Positions 1 through 12,313 of a DNA stretch of 64,000 nt are shown piece by piece. The notes beneath the pieces are model-generated. The model saw nothing but the letters and a program-made list of their open reading frames with translations, had not been told where the DNA came from and did no database searches. Every line of letters begins with the position of its first letter. The first letter of the stretch is position 1. This DNA is from Bisporella sp. PMI_857 (Eukaryota > Ascomycota > Leotiomycetes > Helotiales > Helotiaceae). The DNA is taken from assembly GCA_021307315.1 (NCBI GenBank), contig JAJSPD010000006.1:992001-1056000 (forward strand), read 5' to 3'. Made by a program: the position numbers and the translations under genes.

Positions 1-417
1 GTGCCCGTTAGGCCTTCGCTGTGATCCAATTTGCAGCTCGAACAAAGGACTAGCTGTTTGAATATGGGTTGTGTGTCCCCCCAATACCCTAACCGGATAT
101 TGATCCTGAAAAGTATGGATGTTGATATCAAAATTTAATACGTTTTGCCGTGAACCGCAGTTTAATCCCGCTTGCTGATGTCGTGTTTCTCCACAATTCA
201 TGAAAAGTTCGGTCAAAAGAGTTTGCCGCTTCAATGTCAACTTTTTGGTGGACCGCCGCCCGCGTTACTTCCATAGCAACGCGATAACGCTAAACCTATT
301 ATGCACAGTAAACATTCAACCAGGCTACCACGAAAAATATATCTTCAGCAGCTACGTGCACATACATCCCCGCCATCTGGAAACACCCTCATAATTCTAT
401 CGGAAATCTTATTTGCG
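1..417. other. Left-edge spacer upstream of the coiled-coil gene
   Basis: No coding region is supported here. The stretch should hold the promoter and 5' leader of the gene starting at 418. The short open frames at 200-394 and 301-417 show no recognisable protein; the second only runs into the real start. Confidence 0.5.
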
Positions 418-2135
418 ATGGATCCAGGCTACAAATTCCCTGCATCACCAGGGACACCACTTCATCAGGTCTCACCCGATCGCGTCAATCATCAGCGACC
501 AACATCCCTCTACGACGAGTCGCCGGGTGCTTTGCAAAACAGGCATTCGCGGGAAAGCTCGGTGCATGACAAAGTCACGGCATTCAACAACTTAGCATTC
601 CAAAGCAAGCAACTGGAGCGGAAGACAAACGATGCGGCCCTCAAACGCGCAATGTTGGGGCGAGAAGAGGCCGAGAGCGAGATGCGACGGTATAGAGAGG
701 ATGTTAAGATGTTAAAGCGCCAGATTGAGGAGGGACAAAACAGAGAGCGCAAGGTCGGCGAGAGGCTTGAGAATGTCATGGTAAGTAATCACAAATTGAT
801 ATCCTAGTAAAAAAGCTAATACACTACAGGAAAACTATGGTAGAGCCAAAGAAACACACGCGCATACTCAGGCATTGTGGGAGAAAGAGATCCGGAGAGC
901 GCGTAAAGATAACTTCAAGTCGCAGTCTATGATTGTCAAGCTACAAGAAGAATTGAAGTCATCGCGTCATACAGCCAAGACAGCACAGGCAGATTACGAG
1001 AGGGAGAAAGAGCGCAGTACACAGCGAGAGCAAGAGGCATTTTCAGCGAGATATCAACTCGTTACCATTCAGGAGGAGCTTGCGCAGATGCAAGATAAAC
1101 TTCAACTGGTTGAGCAAGAACGAGATGCTCTCCGGACGATCGCGAAGAACGAGGAGATTGCTCGGATAGCAGCAGAGGGTCAGCTGCCTCTGCCGCCTTC
1201 GAAAGAGGATGATGAATTTGCATCGCCCAAGAAAGCTAGGAAGTCCTTGGATCTTGCTACAATCATTTCATCAGCTGCAAGCGAAGAAGAGCTAGAAGAT
1301 ATGCGCATGTTATTACAGTGGGAGCAGCAACGAGCAGACCGAGCTCTTGATCGTGTCGAGTTTCTTGAAGCGGAATGCCGCCTGAACTGCTGCACATCAA
1401 AAGCTGCTTTGAATGCCGGGCATGAACCCGCCGCGGTAGCTACAACTTCCATCATGGAGATGCGAAACACTACAATTTTTATCCCAGCTGAGGGCATATT
1501 CCGGAGAGTGTCACCTGAGCCAGAAGAATCGCCCTGGATATCACCCGCAAAGAAATCGTCAACTCCGGACTACTCACCAGGGAGCGAACAAGTAACGCCA
1601 AGCCACCCTCGCCAGGAAAATCCTTTTACTGATAGCCCACCATCTTTTGCCAGGACGCCATCATGCGAGCCACCAGCAGCGGCAATTGTGCAAGACACGA
1701 GAACCTCACTGCTCTCCCTTCTCGATGCGCCTCGGAGTCCTATCCGCACTGACGATGAAGAGGAAGAAAGAAGAAGAAGAAACAGATCATGACACTGAAT
1801 CAACACCTACGCAAACACGTACTATTGATGATGTCGAGGATTCATGTCGGCCAGTTCCTACCTTCCACACAATATCTACGACAATTCGTATTCCGCTGGC
1901 AGATCCGCCTGAGTTCACACCACCTACCATTTCAACCAATCCCCTAAGCCCAACTATGTCTCGAGAAGAAGCCTTGGCTCAAATTCGTGAGCGAAGAGGT
2001 AGAGCACGAAGTCTAGCACAAGGAACCATGACGCCAAGAAAGCAAATGGTTGAAGGCAAGGAGAGGAGAGACATCAGTGCACCAGCTATCCGCAGCGGTG
2101 GAGTGAGAGGACGACTGGCAAGTAGGACGAAATGA
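418..2135 (+). CDS. Coiled-coil protein of unknown function, frame broken near 1767
   Basis: I do not recognise the family. Exon 1 starts at ATG 418 (MDPGYKFP), and an intron at 781-829 (GTAAGT...ACAG) is clear because the heptad-rich sequence continues directly after it. Residues about 60-270 are strongly charged and read as a long coiled coil. A Ser/Pro-rich, probably disordered region follows. The C-terminus (MSREEALAQIRERRGRARS) is basic and lies in another frame. The two frames overlap in an acidic GAA/GAG tract: at 1767-1769 an AAA run shifts the frame, and with one A fewer the Glu-rich run passes straight into the basic tail. Cytoskeletal, spindle or kinetochore roles would suit the architecture, but that is inference only. 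About 550 residues in all. Confidence 0.7.
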
Positions 2136-2798
2136 AATACATAATATGAGAGGACCAAGATTGTAGCATATGATTCTGGGGCTGTTTCAGTCCTTTAGGT
2201 ACATTTTGTGCTTCTTCAGCGATGGATTTGGATACGAAAAGAATGGCAGGGGCGTTTCTTTTTAATGGCATAGCAACTGGCGTCTTGGTGTTGCAGCCAT
2301 GCTTTAGCGTGTTCGTTGATTAACTTTCTATGAAAGAGATGATGTGTAATTATTGTTTGGTGAGCTTTTAAGAATATATGAATAAGTTGTCATTTTCCCG
2401 TCTCCTGCTTGGTATTTCAATGGGCAAGGCAGCTCCTAACGATATTCCAACTCATGTAAACTTGTTAATATTCCATGTTTTTTTTTTAAAATCATGCCTA
2501 ACCTTCGAGAGGAACACGACTATGCTAAGTGTAGGGATACTTCCCAGTACATATTAGAGTCATGACCGCTTCTAGAAATACCCTTCTACTTCAGATCCTG
2601 TGTCATGAAAAGTTGCGGTTCAACAATATAGATCACGTGATGACGCGATTTCCTCAAACGCGTCTTCCCACCGTCCCACAACCCACGAACCACAGTACAC
2701 CACTTCCAGAACTCCGGCACCGCTTATAACCTCGTTCAACAAACATATCCACAACCTACGCACCTTCCATAGAAGAAACCCTCGAAGAAGCAAAAGCA
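2136..2798. other. Intergenic spacer
   Basis: The 3' flank of the coiled-coil gene and the 5' flank of the CENP-X gene. It is AT-rich up to about 2630, then pyrimidine/CA-rich leader-like sequence just before the start at 2799. I see no gene. Confidence 0.5.
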
Positions 2799-3406
2799 AT
2801 GGCGCCCAAACCCTTCAAACCACCCCGTCCCTCCGGCTCAACCACAAAACCAAAATCCGGCTCCAGCGGCATCTCAAAATCCAAACCTGCCGCATCCGCA
2901 AAAGCTAAAGGCAAATCCAAAGACGCACCTACGAATGCGAAGAAGCCAGCAAGAAACAGCACATCGCGCATCTCCATCTCTTCATCCTCATCATCATCCT
3001 CCCCAGAACCCTCCAACCGCGCCTCACCATCCGCCACGGACTCCGACGACCCCTTCGCCTCGTCTTCCCGCCCGCCCGCCCTCCTGCATCAAAAAGCGCG
3101 GGTCGTCAACGTGCCGTCACGGATGATGATGGGGAGGCGGAGGAGGTGGTGGTGGAGAGGAAGGAATATATACCGCAGAAATTGGTTCAGGTGGTTATGC
3201 ATGAGTGTTTCAAGGAAAAGGGCACGAGGATCGGGAGGGAGGCTAACGTTGCGGTGGGGAGGTACCTGGATACTTTTGTGAGGGAGGCGTTGGCGAGGGC
3301 GGCGTTTTCGAAGGTTGAGCGGGCAGGAGGGATGGATGAGGGAGGGCAGTTTTTGGAGGTGGAGGATCTGGAGAGGTTGGCGCCGCAGTTGATTCTGGAT
3401 TTTTGA
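2799..3406 (+). CDS. MHF2: CENP-X / Mhf2 histone-fold protein with long N-terminal extension, frame broken near 3100-3125
   Basis: The C-terminal 80 residues (from IPQKLVQVVMHECFKEKG to the end LAPQLILDF) match the CENP-X family, a short histone-fold protein. With CENP-S/Mhf1 it forms the tetramer that acts at centromeres and with the FANCM/Fml1 DNA translocase in fork repair. The N-terminal ~100 residues are low complexity: Lys/Pro/Ser-rich, then a serine run, then acidic. The start at 2799 (MAPKPFKPPRP) follows a CA-rich leader. The N-terminal frame and the histone-fold frame differ by one base. The switch falls between about 3100 and 3125, after ARVVNVPS and before an acidic DDDGEAEEVVV stretch. 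No plausible intron fits, so I treat it as an indel. The family core is ~80 residues; this one is about 200 because of the extension. Confidence 0.75.
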
Positions 3407-5998
3407 GTTGAGGTGATGGCATGTCTGGGATACAGGGGGCAATTGCATCCGTGGATCGGCTCTATGGATTGGTCTGGTGTTAGGCGTTTTGGGGATATAC
3501 GGGAGAGACTTGTGAAGGGTCGCCCATGACTATGATATAGTGCATCAAGGGGATGCGAAAGCGCTACCTTGTAAATGAATGTAGTGTTTTTGAAAGACGC
3601 TGCCAGAAATAGCATCAAGTTCTTTAGCAGCTTCCCATGAAAAAAGGCTAGAATCATGATAATACACAGTAATACATCCTCTGAGGCAACACACACAAAA
3701 TTACGCAATATGCACTCTCCATGATAAGCTCTCAGCCCAGACCACCATAAACCATATCTCATACATGATCACCCTTCACAGAACAAAACACGTCATTTAC
3801 AGACAGATATCACTTCCAACCAGCAAATCTCCATCTTCCAAACAAAAGGGGCATCCTCACATAATCACCCTAGACTCCCAGAGCTACCTCTGTCATTACC
3901 ATCATTAACGTCGTTATCAAAGACCCTATTTTCCGTGCATCTGCGCAATCCCACATCACAACTCAACCCTTCCCAAGAAACCCAACGCACCTCTTCACGC
4001 TAGATATAAACCCCCCATCCCAACCCTACACACAGCCCAGATAGCAGAACCCCCCCCCCCCCCCAAAATGCAAGCCCCCAGCCCCCATGTTTTCTCTTCG
4101 CTAGAAGCATGGTCCTTTTGGTTTCTAGAGCGGAGGGTCGTCATGGCTTTATATGCTTGTCTACCTCCAAAATAGATGTGCTGGCAGGTATCTATTCGAT
4201 TTTTGTTGTTTTTTAATAGGATAGGTGAGGTATGATGTGAGTAGAGGTTTTGATGGGCTGTCAGGGTGAGACGAGATGAGCGGGTATAAATCTTGCTTTA
4301 GAGCCTAGACTTGGGGAGACTATAATCACCTAAGTCGCAGTCAAAAACTAAGTGTTTTGTCATGATTTGTAAATTGTGACATACTTTTCTTGTAATGCCC
4401 TCTCTCCTGTCGTGCACTTTTGGGTTAGCTGGGTAGGATGATTTGCCATATCCGTGAATGAGCGGGGATTATGTTGTTTTGTCTTTTATGTTATTGCTGT
4501 CGATATCATTATTTGTTGTTATATATCCCTTATTTGCTGCTACCTAACATATACTCGAAATCTACCTAGATCGAGGAAATGGTTACCTGGATTCGCTAAG
4601 TCCTTGGGAAGAGGATGTTATGGCAGATTAGATCAACAAGAAGTAACGAAGTTAGGAACATGCTTAGTTACATCCAAGCAGCCAAGGCAACATATCATCT
4701 AGAATGAAGTAGGAGGTGCCTATTTGCCCGCTCATCACCCCAACCGAATCTCATACCATAGCAAGAGAGCTTCTGATCTGGAAAGTGTGTTTCAGATAAA
4801 AAGAAACATTCGTGATAAATTGTGCATAGGTATATATGACCGCAGCCTTGACGCTCTGCATGCATTCAATAGCTTGCCAAGGAAAATTCAATGCTACGAA
4901 GTGACTTATCAACCTTGTAAGACATAACTGGAATACTTCTTATTCTCATTTCCACCCTCTAATGAAACTTAAGTAATCACTCATGTACTTCTAAATCTTA
5001 TCCAAAAGCTATAGGCTATGTCCTACACTCTCTCTTAACTTTGCTGTCCTCTCCATTATCGTTGCTAGAAATTTAGTCATTGCTGCTCATGTTTCTTTCT
5101 TATCTCTTACTGAAAAATTACATGATAAATTATTTCTGTAGCAAAATATGCAACCCTGTATCCTTGAAATCATCTCATTATGAACCTCTCTCAAAGAACA
5201 GTTGTGAAAAAGAGCGCAGTAAACCTGGCGCTTACTATCACCGTTCGGTGGGATCGCTGTTTCACTCCCTAAGGAAAAGAGTGAGAGGAGGGCTCCTGTT
5301 GCCATTTTATAGATAATAAGCAGAGAACACATACATAGCGGGAGTCAGTTTGGAAATATGCTCATGAAGTAGCTTAGCAAATGAGTTAAAGCTTCATTTT
5401 AAATTTGTGTATTGAGTTTGCTGATACTTACGTATCTCGATCGTAAATACTGGAATACCGAAAGATAGAGGGAAGTCCTTGAGGTGGCCTCGAGATTTCA
5501 GCTACCTAGATATATCTCGAGTTTGCCTTGGAATGTTTGACGGGTTGAAATAGGCGGATCTCTCCATTCTGAAAATCCTGTCACACGCGTGAGGGTTGTG
5601 ATATAATAGTCCCCCGATCTCCTTGTCTGTGTCTATAATTTGTCTATATCCAGGACTAAGCTTTTATGACCTTCATGATAATGTGGTTTAGTTCTGATAT
5701 TGACTGGAATAAATCTATACATCTCTGTTAGTGCGGTTTAACATAACTAACACCTAACTAGTGTAACTGGCTGGTCCACCACATAAATCATTATTCGGGT
5801 TCCTTGACTTCAGATAGTTTCATTTAGCTAGTAACCAAGCTAGATATCTGGAATGACTATGATAAAAGCGCCGATAAGACAATAATTTTGCAGCTCGAAC
5901 CATACAACAGATGACAGTCGATCAAAAAGGAAGTAAAAAAGAACATCACAGCATCCCTTCCACGTTGACACGTCAAAGATCCAGGTACATGGCGTTAA
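3407..5998. other. Long AT-rich intergenic stretch
   Basis: I see no supported gene in 2.6 kb. Open frames here are short and carry no recognisable motif. It contains a pure C tract (4050-4064). AT-rich sequence with scattered stops in all frames dominates from about 4300 onward. Confidence 0.5.
4050..4064. repeat. C15 homopolymer
   Basis: Fifteen consecutive C residues, preceded by AGAA and followed by AAAATG. The exact length is likely unreliable in any assembly. Confidence 0.9.
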
Positions 5999-6593
5999 AC
6001 ATTCCCACGCCTTCTCAGCACGCTAACTACCCGTAACATACGACACTACCACACGGCGACCAAACTCGCTCAACTCATCGAAATAGGCATTGTCAGCGGT
6101 CTCGCCATCTCCTTCCTAACCCAGGCACTGAGCATCCTCGCCTTCCGCACCTGCTTATACCGAAAGACAATGCACGGCGCCGGACACGTTAGAGTGGGTC
6201 CCGGTCATGATGCAGATCGAGATCCCTCGCCGCGCTGACCGTCCTGGATATGTGGTGCGTCTTGATGGAGGGTGCCGCTGGGGTGGACGCATTACTCTCG
6301 CGTTCTGGCGTGGCTCGGGATTTGTACGTGGTGGCCGTGCTATGAGCTAAAGCAGCACCTTCTATTCCAGTTTGGGCTCGTGATGGAGGAGACGGTAAGG
6401 AGGTCGTACCAGACCGAAGAGCTGTCTATGACTTGGCCAGCCGCCTGAGGCTGATCCCGCTTCTGAAGCTTCACGCAAATTTGGGCGTGCAGGATTTTCC
6501 AAAGCATGTTGTGGAAGGACAAGTTTTCGATGAGGGCGATGCTGAATTTGAGAGTGGCACGGGTAGCGAGACTGAAGCCGAGAAGGAATATTG
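5999..6593 (+). pseudogene. Fragment of a fungal integral-membrane protein
   Basis: From 5999 one frame is open and reads TATKLAQLIEIGIVSGLAIS followed by another hydrophobic stretch and FRTCLYRK, consistent with a membrane-spanning segment. It stops at about 6238. A second coding-like piece ends at 6593 with an acidic tail (GSETEAEKEY then TGA), preceded by PKHVVEGQVFDEGDAEF. A plausible intron at 6324-6371 (GTACGT...ATTCCAG with a GCTAAAG branch-like site) lies between them, but the frames before and after it do not join cleanly. No start codon is visible: the first piece begins after a stop at 5996. The sequence therefore looks like the C-terminal part of a larger membrane protein that was truncated or badly frame-broken. 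Family not identified. Confidence 0.45.
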
Positions 6594-6658
6594 ATCTTTA
6601 CGTGGTATAGCATTATATTAGGATACATTACAATTAGAGCTTGGTATCATCAAATAAT

Positions 6659-7618
6659 CTACAATTTGCGTCTAAAATTGAAAAAGGTCTCGAACATCCT
6701 CGCTTTCTGGCCAGGAGTAAACTCGTTTGTACTAAGCATACAAATGTCAGCAATCCGATAATTACAGGAGAAAAAAAACGCCAGGAAAAGAAAACTTACC
6801 AACTATCATCCGTATATCCCATGAAATTGTGAATTGGATCACGCCAGGCCAATCAGGACAACTATCCTGCCCAACAGGGCATCCATAAACCTCCGTCCTC
6901 TGCGCAGGCGTGTCCGCCACAAAAATCACCAGCACTGGTCGTCGAGCATCCTCCAACGAACGTGTGATTCAGCCCGAACCAATGCCCCGCCTCATGGACC
7001 GCGATATGGCCCTGGTTCACTCTCAAATGCCCGGTCAGCCGTATCCCGGGCATGGTATTCGCACTGATCTGGCATGAATCGGCCCAGAAAGTGTCAGAGC
7101 CTTCAGGGGCGATGTAGGGAACTGGCAGTAACCCGTAGCACCGGGCGAGTAGCTTGAGAGAAATACAGGTTCAAAGCATCGTAACCCCCTTTGCGCGTCG
7201 ACTTGAGGTATGCATCATACTCGGCCTTGTGGTAGACCCAGCCGTTGCCCTCGTTGATGAGGAACGCGGAGCCGGTGAGGTTGTCGACCACACGGGAGGT
7301 AGAAGCCAGGATGAGGTTGATGTTGTGCTTGAGATAGTTCTGATATAGCACGTCGAACTGGGCCGCGACAATGGAGTCGGTTATCAGCGTGGCCTCGGCT
7401 TCGGTGCTAGCGATGTGGAAGTGTACGTCTACGCTGAAGGTTGAAGGGATCGCAGAGACTTGCTGTCGGCGAGTGCGTGCGCTGGAAAGAACCGGTAACG
7501 CGATGCCAGTGTTAGACACTTGACAGCCACGGCGAGTTGGGAGCTCATATCCTGTGTTGGAGAGAGCGGTAGCGAGACCAAAGGATGTCAGCGCGGAAGC
7601 TAAGGCGAGGACCTTCAT
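6659..7618 (-). CDS. Secreted M43-family (pappalysin-like) metalloprotease, three frame breaks
   Basis: Read on the minus strand from ATG 7618. [20 protein letters not shown] is a clear signal peptide. The zinc-binding motif [11 protein letters not shown] (HExxHxxGxxH) followed by TFVGGCS identifies an M43 extracellular metalloprotease. Downstream [15 protein letters not shown] and the HNFMGYTDD segment with the conserved Met turn confirm it. The last intron is 6732-6799 (GTAAGT...TTAG), and the final exon ends [14 protein letters not shown]. Three single-base breaks separate these pieces: near 7132-7134 (GGG run), at 6921-6925 (T5 on the coding strand) and near 6838-6843. Each side remains family-like without nonsense codons, so the gene is probably functional. 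Predicted role: a secreted peptidase for nutrition or host-protein degradation. Expected length about 290 residues, normal for the fungal family. Confidence 0.8.
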
Positions 7619-8604
7619 TTTGGTGAACGTTGTCCGTATTGAATACCGATAGCAACCTCAAGGAAGATGCTCTTATATATTCAAGCTGATAATCTATTCT
7701 TATATACTCGTGATATAAATTCAAGTTCTCCGTCTTGCAAAAATACGAGAAGCCAAGGCCAAGCATGCATAAAATCCGGCAGATCATCTCCAACAGGAAG
7801 GAGATGCCGGATAAACCTGTAATTACGTAGACATTTCATAGATGCTATAAGAGAGAGGTTAGATTGTCGAGGTCTATGCAACAACCTTCGTACACATTAA
7901 CAATTTTTTTTTTTTTTCATCGAAAGCGAAGCAGAAATAAACGTTAACCATGATAGCAGATCCAGGAGTTCCCCAGAATTTAAGCGAGGATCCAGGGGCT
8001 GGTTGGCGACTTGACAGGGTTTGAATGGGAGAAGGTGGGCAATACGAGCAAAGTGGGTCGGAATTCATGCGGCTCTGGAGATCCTTTGTCTGCCGAGAAC
8101 TGCATTATCTGGTAATTTAAGATCTAAGGAGAGATTTAGTAATACCTTTCGATAGCAATCTATGGTCTCTATTCGCCATTAAATATCAAAGATAAGTACT
8201 ATGGCTCGTCGTGAAGTATAACATTCAGAATCATGTCCTTCCGATGATATTTCGACATTGGATTCGGGATTGGCTTGCCAAGCTCTGCGCCTGTGTTGGG
8301 ATATAGGAAGGCTGTAGTTGAGATATGGCGTGAAGCAGATAATCCATAGGTATGTCAAGTTGGAGTTCCTTCGAAGGCTTCTCCTGCATATCAATATTTT
8401 CGCTCGAGGCACTCTCATGTCCTCGGTGATAGCCACATTATATCTGAGAGCGAGCAGTAAATAATGTTCACAGGTAGGAAGTGCTGCTTGAGAGTACAAA
8501 CCGAGATTTCGCCATATATACGCGTCGAAACGAAAGTGCGGCATTGCTTTATTCTTTCAAAAAAATGCTGACTTGGCAACGATTTGTGCATTTCTCTTAT
8601 TGGT
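7619..8604. other. Intergenic spacer
   Basis: It separates the protease promoter from the amidase 3' end. A T14 run lies at 7904-7917. A 121-codon minus-strand open frame (8179-8544, ATG start) has no recognisable domain or signal peptide, and I do not call it a gene. Confidence 0.4.
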
Positions 8605-10384
8605 CTACAGCTTTGCTTGATTAGACACCTTACTTCCATCTAGTACGTCTTTGATAAGTTCCATGGCTTGACATAATGTTCTTTCTTGTAGTCTTGGGGC
8701 CACCACCTGGATAGATAACTTGGTATTGATATATACTTTCCTGTCAATGGTGTTCTCATCCCCTACTCTAGTCAGGAAGCTGCAAAACCCAATTGGAATG
8801 CTTGAGGCACTTACATAACTCTTGGTTTGCCTTGTCCCAGCTTCCCAATGGCTCTCCACTAGGAAAACCGCCAATCAAGTCGGAATTCTTGAAATCTCTG
8901 ACTGGCAGCGTTCCAGCAGGGTAATCCAATAACACGAAAGTGTTGGTGTAGCCAACACTATTCCAGCGATCGATTGGTGGAGCTGGATGAGGCGCTACTG
9001 GCAAGATAATCGCATCAATCTTTCGACCCGTCTTTGGGTCCTTCCATATCTTCAGCATCTCAGTCTGCACTTTAGTTCTCTGTGCGTGATACTCGACCAA
9101 CTTGTCGAGAGGCATTTGCTTGCCTCGGCGTAATCTTGTGCTTAACCACTTGGTGAGAGGCTCCGCAGTCTTTTCCAGCAAATCAAACATGTTATTTCCA
9201 CCATCTATTCCAAACAGCTTGTTTGCAAGTGATTGGCATTTTTTGAACTCTGGTGCTTCAATCTCAACAACTTCAACACCAGAGTGTCGCAGCGAATTTA
9301 CTGTCTCGCTCAAGACATTGGAGACTGGTGGCAGGGGCTCAGTGACTCCATCTCTTTTGATAACTCCGATCACCGGCTTCTTTTGGATGCTGCCTTGCTC
9401 TTCCCATAGCCCATACTCTATGGCGGGATCTCGTTCCCACGGCTTCGAATCCGAGATAACCCGCAAGAACAACTCCAGATCTCGAAGGCTATTAGCGAGT
9501 GGGCCCGCACTTGCGTGCAAGCCAATATTACTGATACCTTCTTTGCTCCCGGTTTCATTGCCTACAATTGGGACCCTCCCAGCACTGGGTTTGATTCCAT
9601 AGAGGCCATTACACATCGCTGGGATCCGTATACTTCCTCCGATATCAGTGCCGACTCCCAGAATACTGCCCCTCATTGCTAGAAGTGCTCCTTCACCTCC
9701 TGTGCTGCCCCCAGCCGTGATTCTTTTATCCCTAGGATTGAGCACCCTCCCAAATAAGTTGTTGTCCGAATCCAAAGCCATAAGTGTCTGTGGAATTCCC
9801 GTCTTGCAATATATAACAGCCCCTTGCTCTAATAGAATGTCCACCAGTAAAGCATTCTCTGTGGACGGATTGTCCGCCAAGCTTGCTATCCCAATTGATG
9901 CATCATAGCCTTTGACTTTGAAAGTATCCTTTAGCGAAACTGGCACACCGTGCAATGGACCCAGCGTCTTGCCTGTCCTCTTATATTCATTATCCAAGTA
10001 TTTGGCACGTTCAATCGCATCCGAGAAGAAGATTTCTGTGAGACAGTTGCAGACTTGTTGTGCAATTGCAGCGCGTTTGCAAAATGCAACTGCGACTGCT
10101 TCCGCAGTCAGGGTCCGTGATCGAATTTTTTCAGCCAAAGCTGTAGCATCATAAGACTCTGTGATATCGAGTTCTTTAGAATTCAAAATGCCGCTGGTTC
10201 TAGGAATCGAGCGAACATCAAGGAGGGATGGTGGAGGAAGTGAGGGAAGCAGCCATTCTTTTGGAATGCGGATTGCCGTTCTGCCTGCTTCCGACGGGCA
10301 ATTGCTTTGTATGAAGCTTCGCGTACCATGATGGTAAGAGATATGTAATTCTGCCGCAGCAGAGAGCTTTTCCTGGCAAGACAT
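8605..10384 (-). CDS. Amidase-signature hydrolase (acetamidase/GatA-like superfamily)
   Basis: A Ser-cisSer-Lys amidase of fungal acetamidase type, hydrolysing a carboxamide to acid and ammonia; the substrate cannot be told from sequence. The core has GPLHGVPVSLKDTF (catalytic Lys), AGGSTGGEGALLAMRGS (cis-Ser) and GTDIGGSIRIPA (nucleophile Ser). I choose the start at 10384 (MSCQEKLSAAAE) because fungal homologues begin like this; the open frame runs upstream to 10735 but reads as leader. The last intron is 8766-8814 (GTAAGT...AGAG). It joins QEL to GDENTIDRKVYIN and the family C-terminus SIQVVAPRLQERTLCQAMEL. About 576 residues, the usual length. The N-terminal stretch before IPKEWLL (about 10265-10340) looks less family-like than an alternative frame (ARRKQAERQSA), so an indel pair or a small intron may lie there. 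Confidence 0.85.
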
Positions 10385-12016
10385 CTTGGTGTCTGGGGAG
10401 AGAATGAATGTACGTACGGGAGGAAGAAGGTGGGGAAGCTGTAGTTCCATCTTGCCGAGTCCCCTGTTCCATCTCAACCTATTCTGGTTGGGAGGACTAC
10501 TTGGCTTGGACAACAAAAACAAAAACAAAAACATCTTAGACAAGTGTGAATATGCGATACGCTCGATGATAAGAAAGTAGAGGAACAATGTGTAGGGTGA
10601 AAGAATCCGCCTCACGTGTATTCCAACAGACCGTGGGGAACAACACTTAGGGGAAAACATAAATTCTTCCATACAGCAGAGGCATGACGGTATCTTTGAA
10701 TTTGGATTATTATACACAATATGAACAAGAGCCAAAACAATATTGACTTGCCAAGATTACCTGTACAGCTGAATCAGAAATCAAATGTGGAATAGAATGG
10801 CGTGTAAATGTATAAGTGAAATATTACGTAAACAATATCGATTTTAATTTTTGAATTGTAAAATTTACTTGAAAAATCTTTTATTTAATATTTGTTAAGT
10901 TGTGCATTTAAGTTTAATAAATAGTAGCATAAAGTATGTTGAAAGTTGTAAGCCGTAAACCAACGTGAGTAACATGGTTGGATTAGTTTTAAATACAAAG
11001 AAATTTAACATGGAATATAAAACTCCAACTAGTAATTATTAACCTCGAAAATGTATATTGTTAATAGAAAGGTTCTTTTTTAATTCAATTCTGAGTCCTT
11101 GCAAATCAACCTCGAGGTTTCTACACTCATTTAGATGTATTAGGATATCCTCCCTCATTCAGCCCCCATTTTTGCGCTGCGTAATCATGGCTAACAACAA
11201 ATTATGTAGTGGACAATACTGCCTCGTCATAGGACAGTATCAACTCTGCCATGGTCCCGTTAGCTAGTACTACAAGCGAGCCGTGGTCAATATCTTTGCT
11301 TTTTATGCTTGTTGCTTTTGCTTGTCTTCCTACAAAATTGACGGAATTAGATCTTAGACCTATTCCAGAAATCTAAGCCTTGAGCCAGCGTGACGCTCGG
11401 GCAGCCAGACACCTAGGTTTTGCCTGTTGTTTTACCAATTCCTCCTATAGACTTGGTACAAAACGCGTTGTGATACTGAAGGATTCCTGCATGACGCCGC
11501 CAACTTCGTGCCGTGTGAGCCCCGACATAGGTGTAGCATACCGATTTATTTCAATAACAATCTTCGTAATTTATGTACTATCATTCATAGTTACTTGCCT
11601 CTGAGATCTACGACCATAAGCTACCATGATATCTTTTACTGTCAAAGACCAAAAGCAAACTGCTTCTGGTCCATGTCTTATTGTGCCTTATATTCTGGCT
11701 TCAACATCTACTAGCTAGCGGATTTATAGTAGAGAGATATACAGTTTAATAGACTGATTATCTCAGAGTACCTACCGTCAAACCTCCCAGCAAACCCTAG
11801 AATATTGATACCAGTACCGATAAGGGTAATTGCAAAGGTTGTAGCAGTTTTAGGAATAGGTGAGCAAGCACTTCCAGTAGGTTATTAATCTTATTGATAG
11901 ATCCACAAAATCATAGAAAATCGTCTTGCCTATAAATTATAAGGCACTTTCAATCCCAAAATTAATATTACTTCAACTGCCCTTTCCTCCATCCTTGCAC
12001 CAAAACAAGAAGCTGA
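10385..12016. other. AT-rich intergenic stretch
   Basis: The amidase promoter followed by about 1.3 kb of very AT-rich DNA (lowest GC about 10780-11060). No coding region is supported; short frames at 11058-11714 are not protein-like. Confidence 0.5.
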
Positions 12017-12313
12017 ATGACCAGGATTGCAGTTCTAGATTCAAGATGTATTGGAACGCCTCTCCAATCGCCGAATCAATGCCTGACACACGGCACAGAG
12101 TTGGAGTCCAAAATCAACGTCCTAACAGGAGGGGCAACCGCCTCACTCTGTACAACAAGCAATTTCACGCTAGCCAATGGCCGATGTCCATACCGATCGA
12201 CCTCCGTATTCCTGGGGGCCAAAACAGCCAATGGCTTGCACCTTGCAGCTAGATCAACCTCAACGTACCCCCACGACCCAAAGGAGGGAAAATGTGGCAG
12301 GTTCGTCCTATAA
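12017..12313 (+). CDS. Possible small ORF or gene fragment, 98 codons
   Basis: ATG start, Thr/Ser-rich with five cysteines, ending GKCGRFVL. There is no signal peptide and no family I recognise. It could be an exon of a broken secreted protein or a chance ORF. It does not splice convincingly into the CFEM gene downstream. Confidence 0.2.
   Translation: MTRIAVLDSRCIGTPLQSPNQCLTHGTELESKINVLTGGATASLCTTSNFTLANGRCPYRSTSVFLGAKTANGLHLAARSTSTYPHDPKEGKCGRFVL

Noticed and set aside
8179..8544. 121-codon minus-strand ORF
   Set aside because: No domain, signal peptide or splice context; length is within what chance gives here.
10385..10735. N-terminal extension of the amidase to 10735
   Set aside because: Family members begin like MSCQEKL at 10384; the upstream 117 codons are Pro/Cys-rich leader-like sequence with no homology I recognise.
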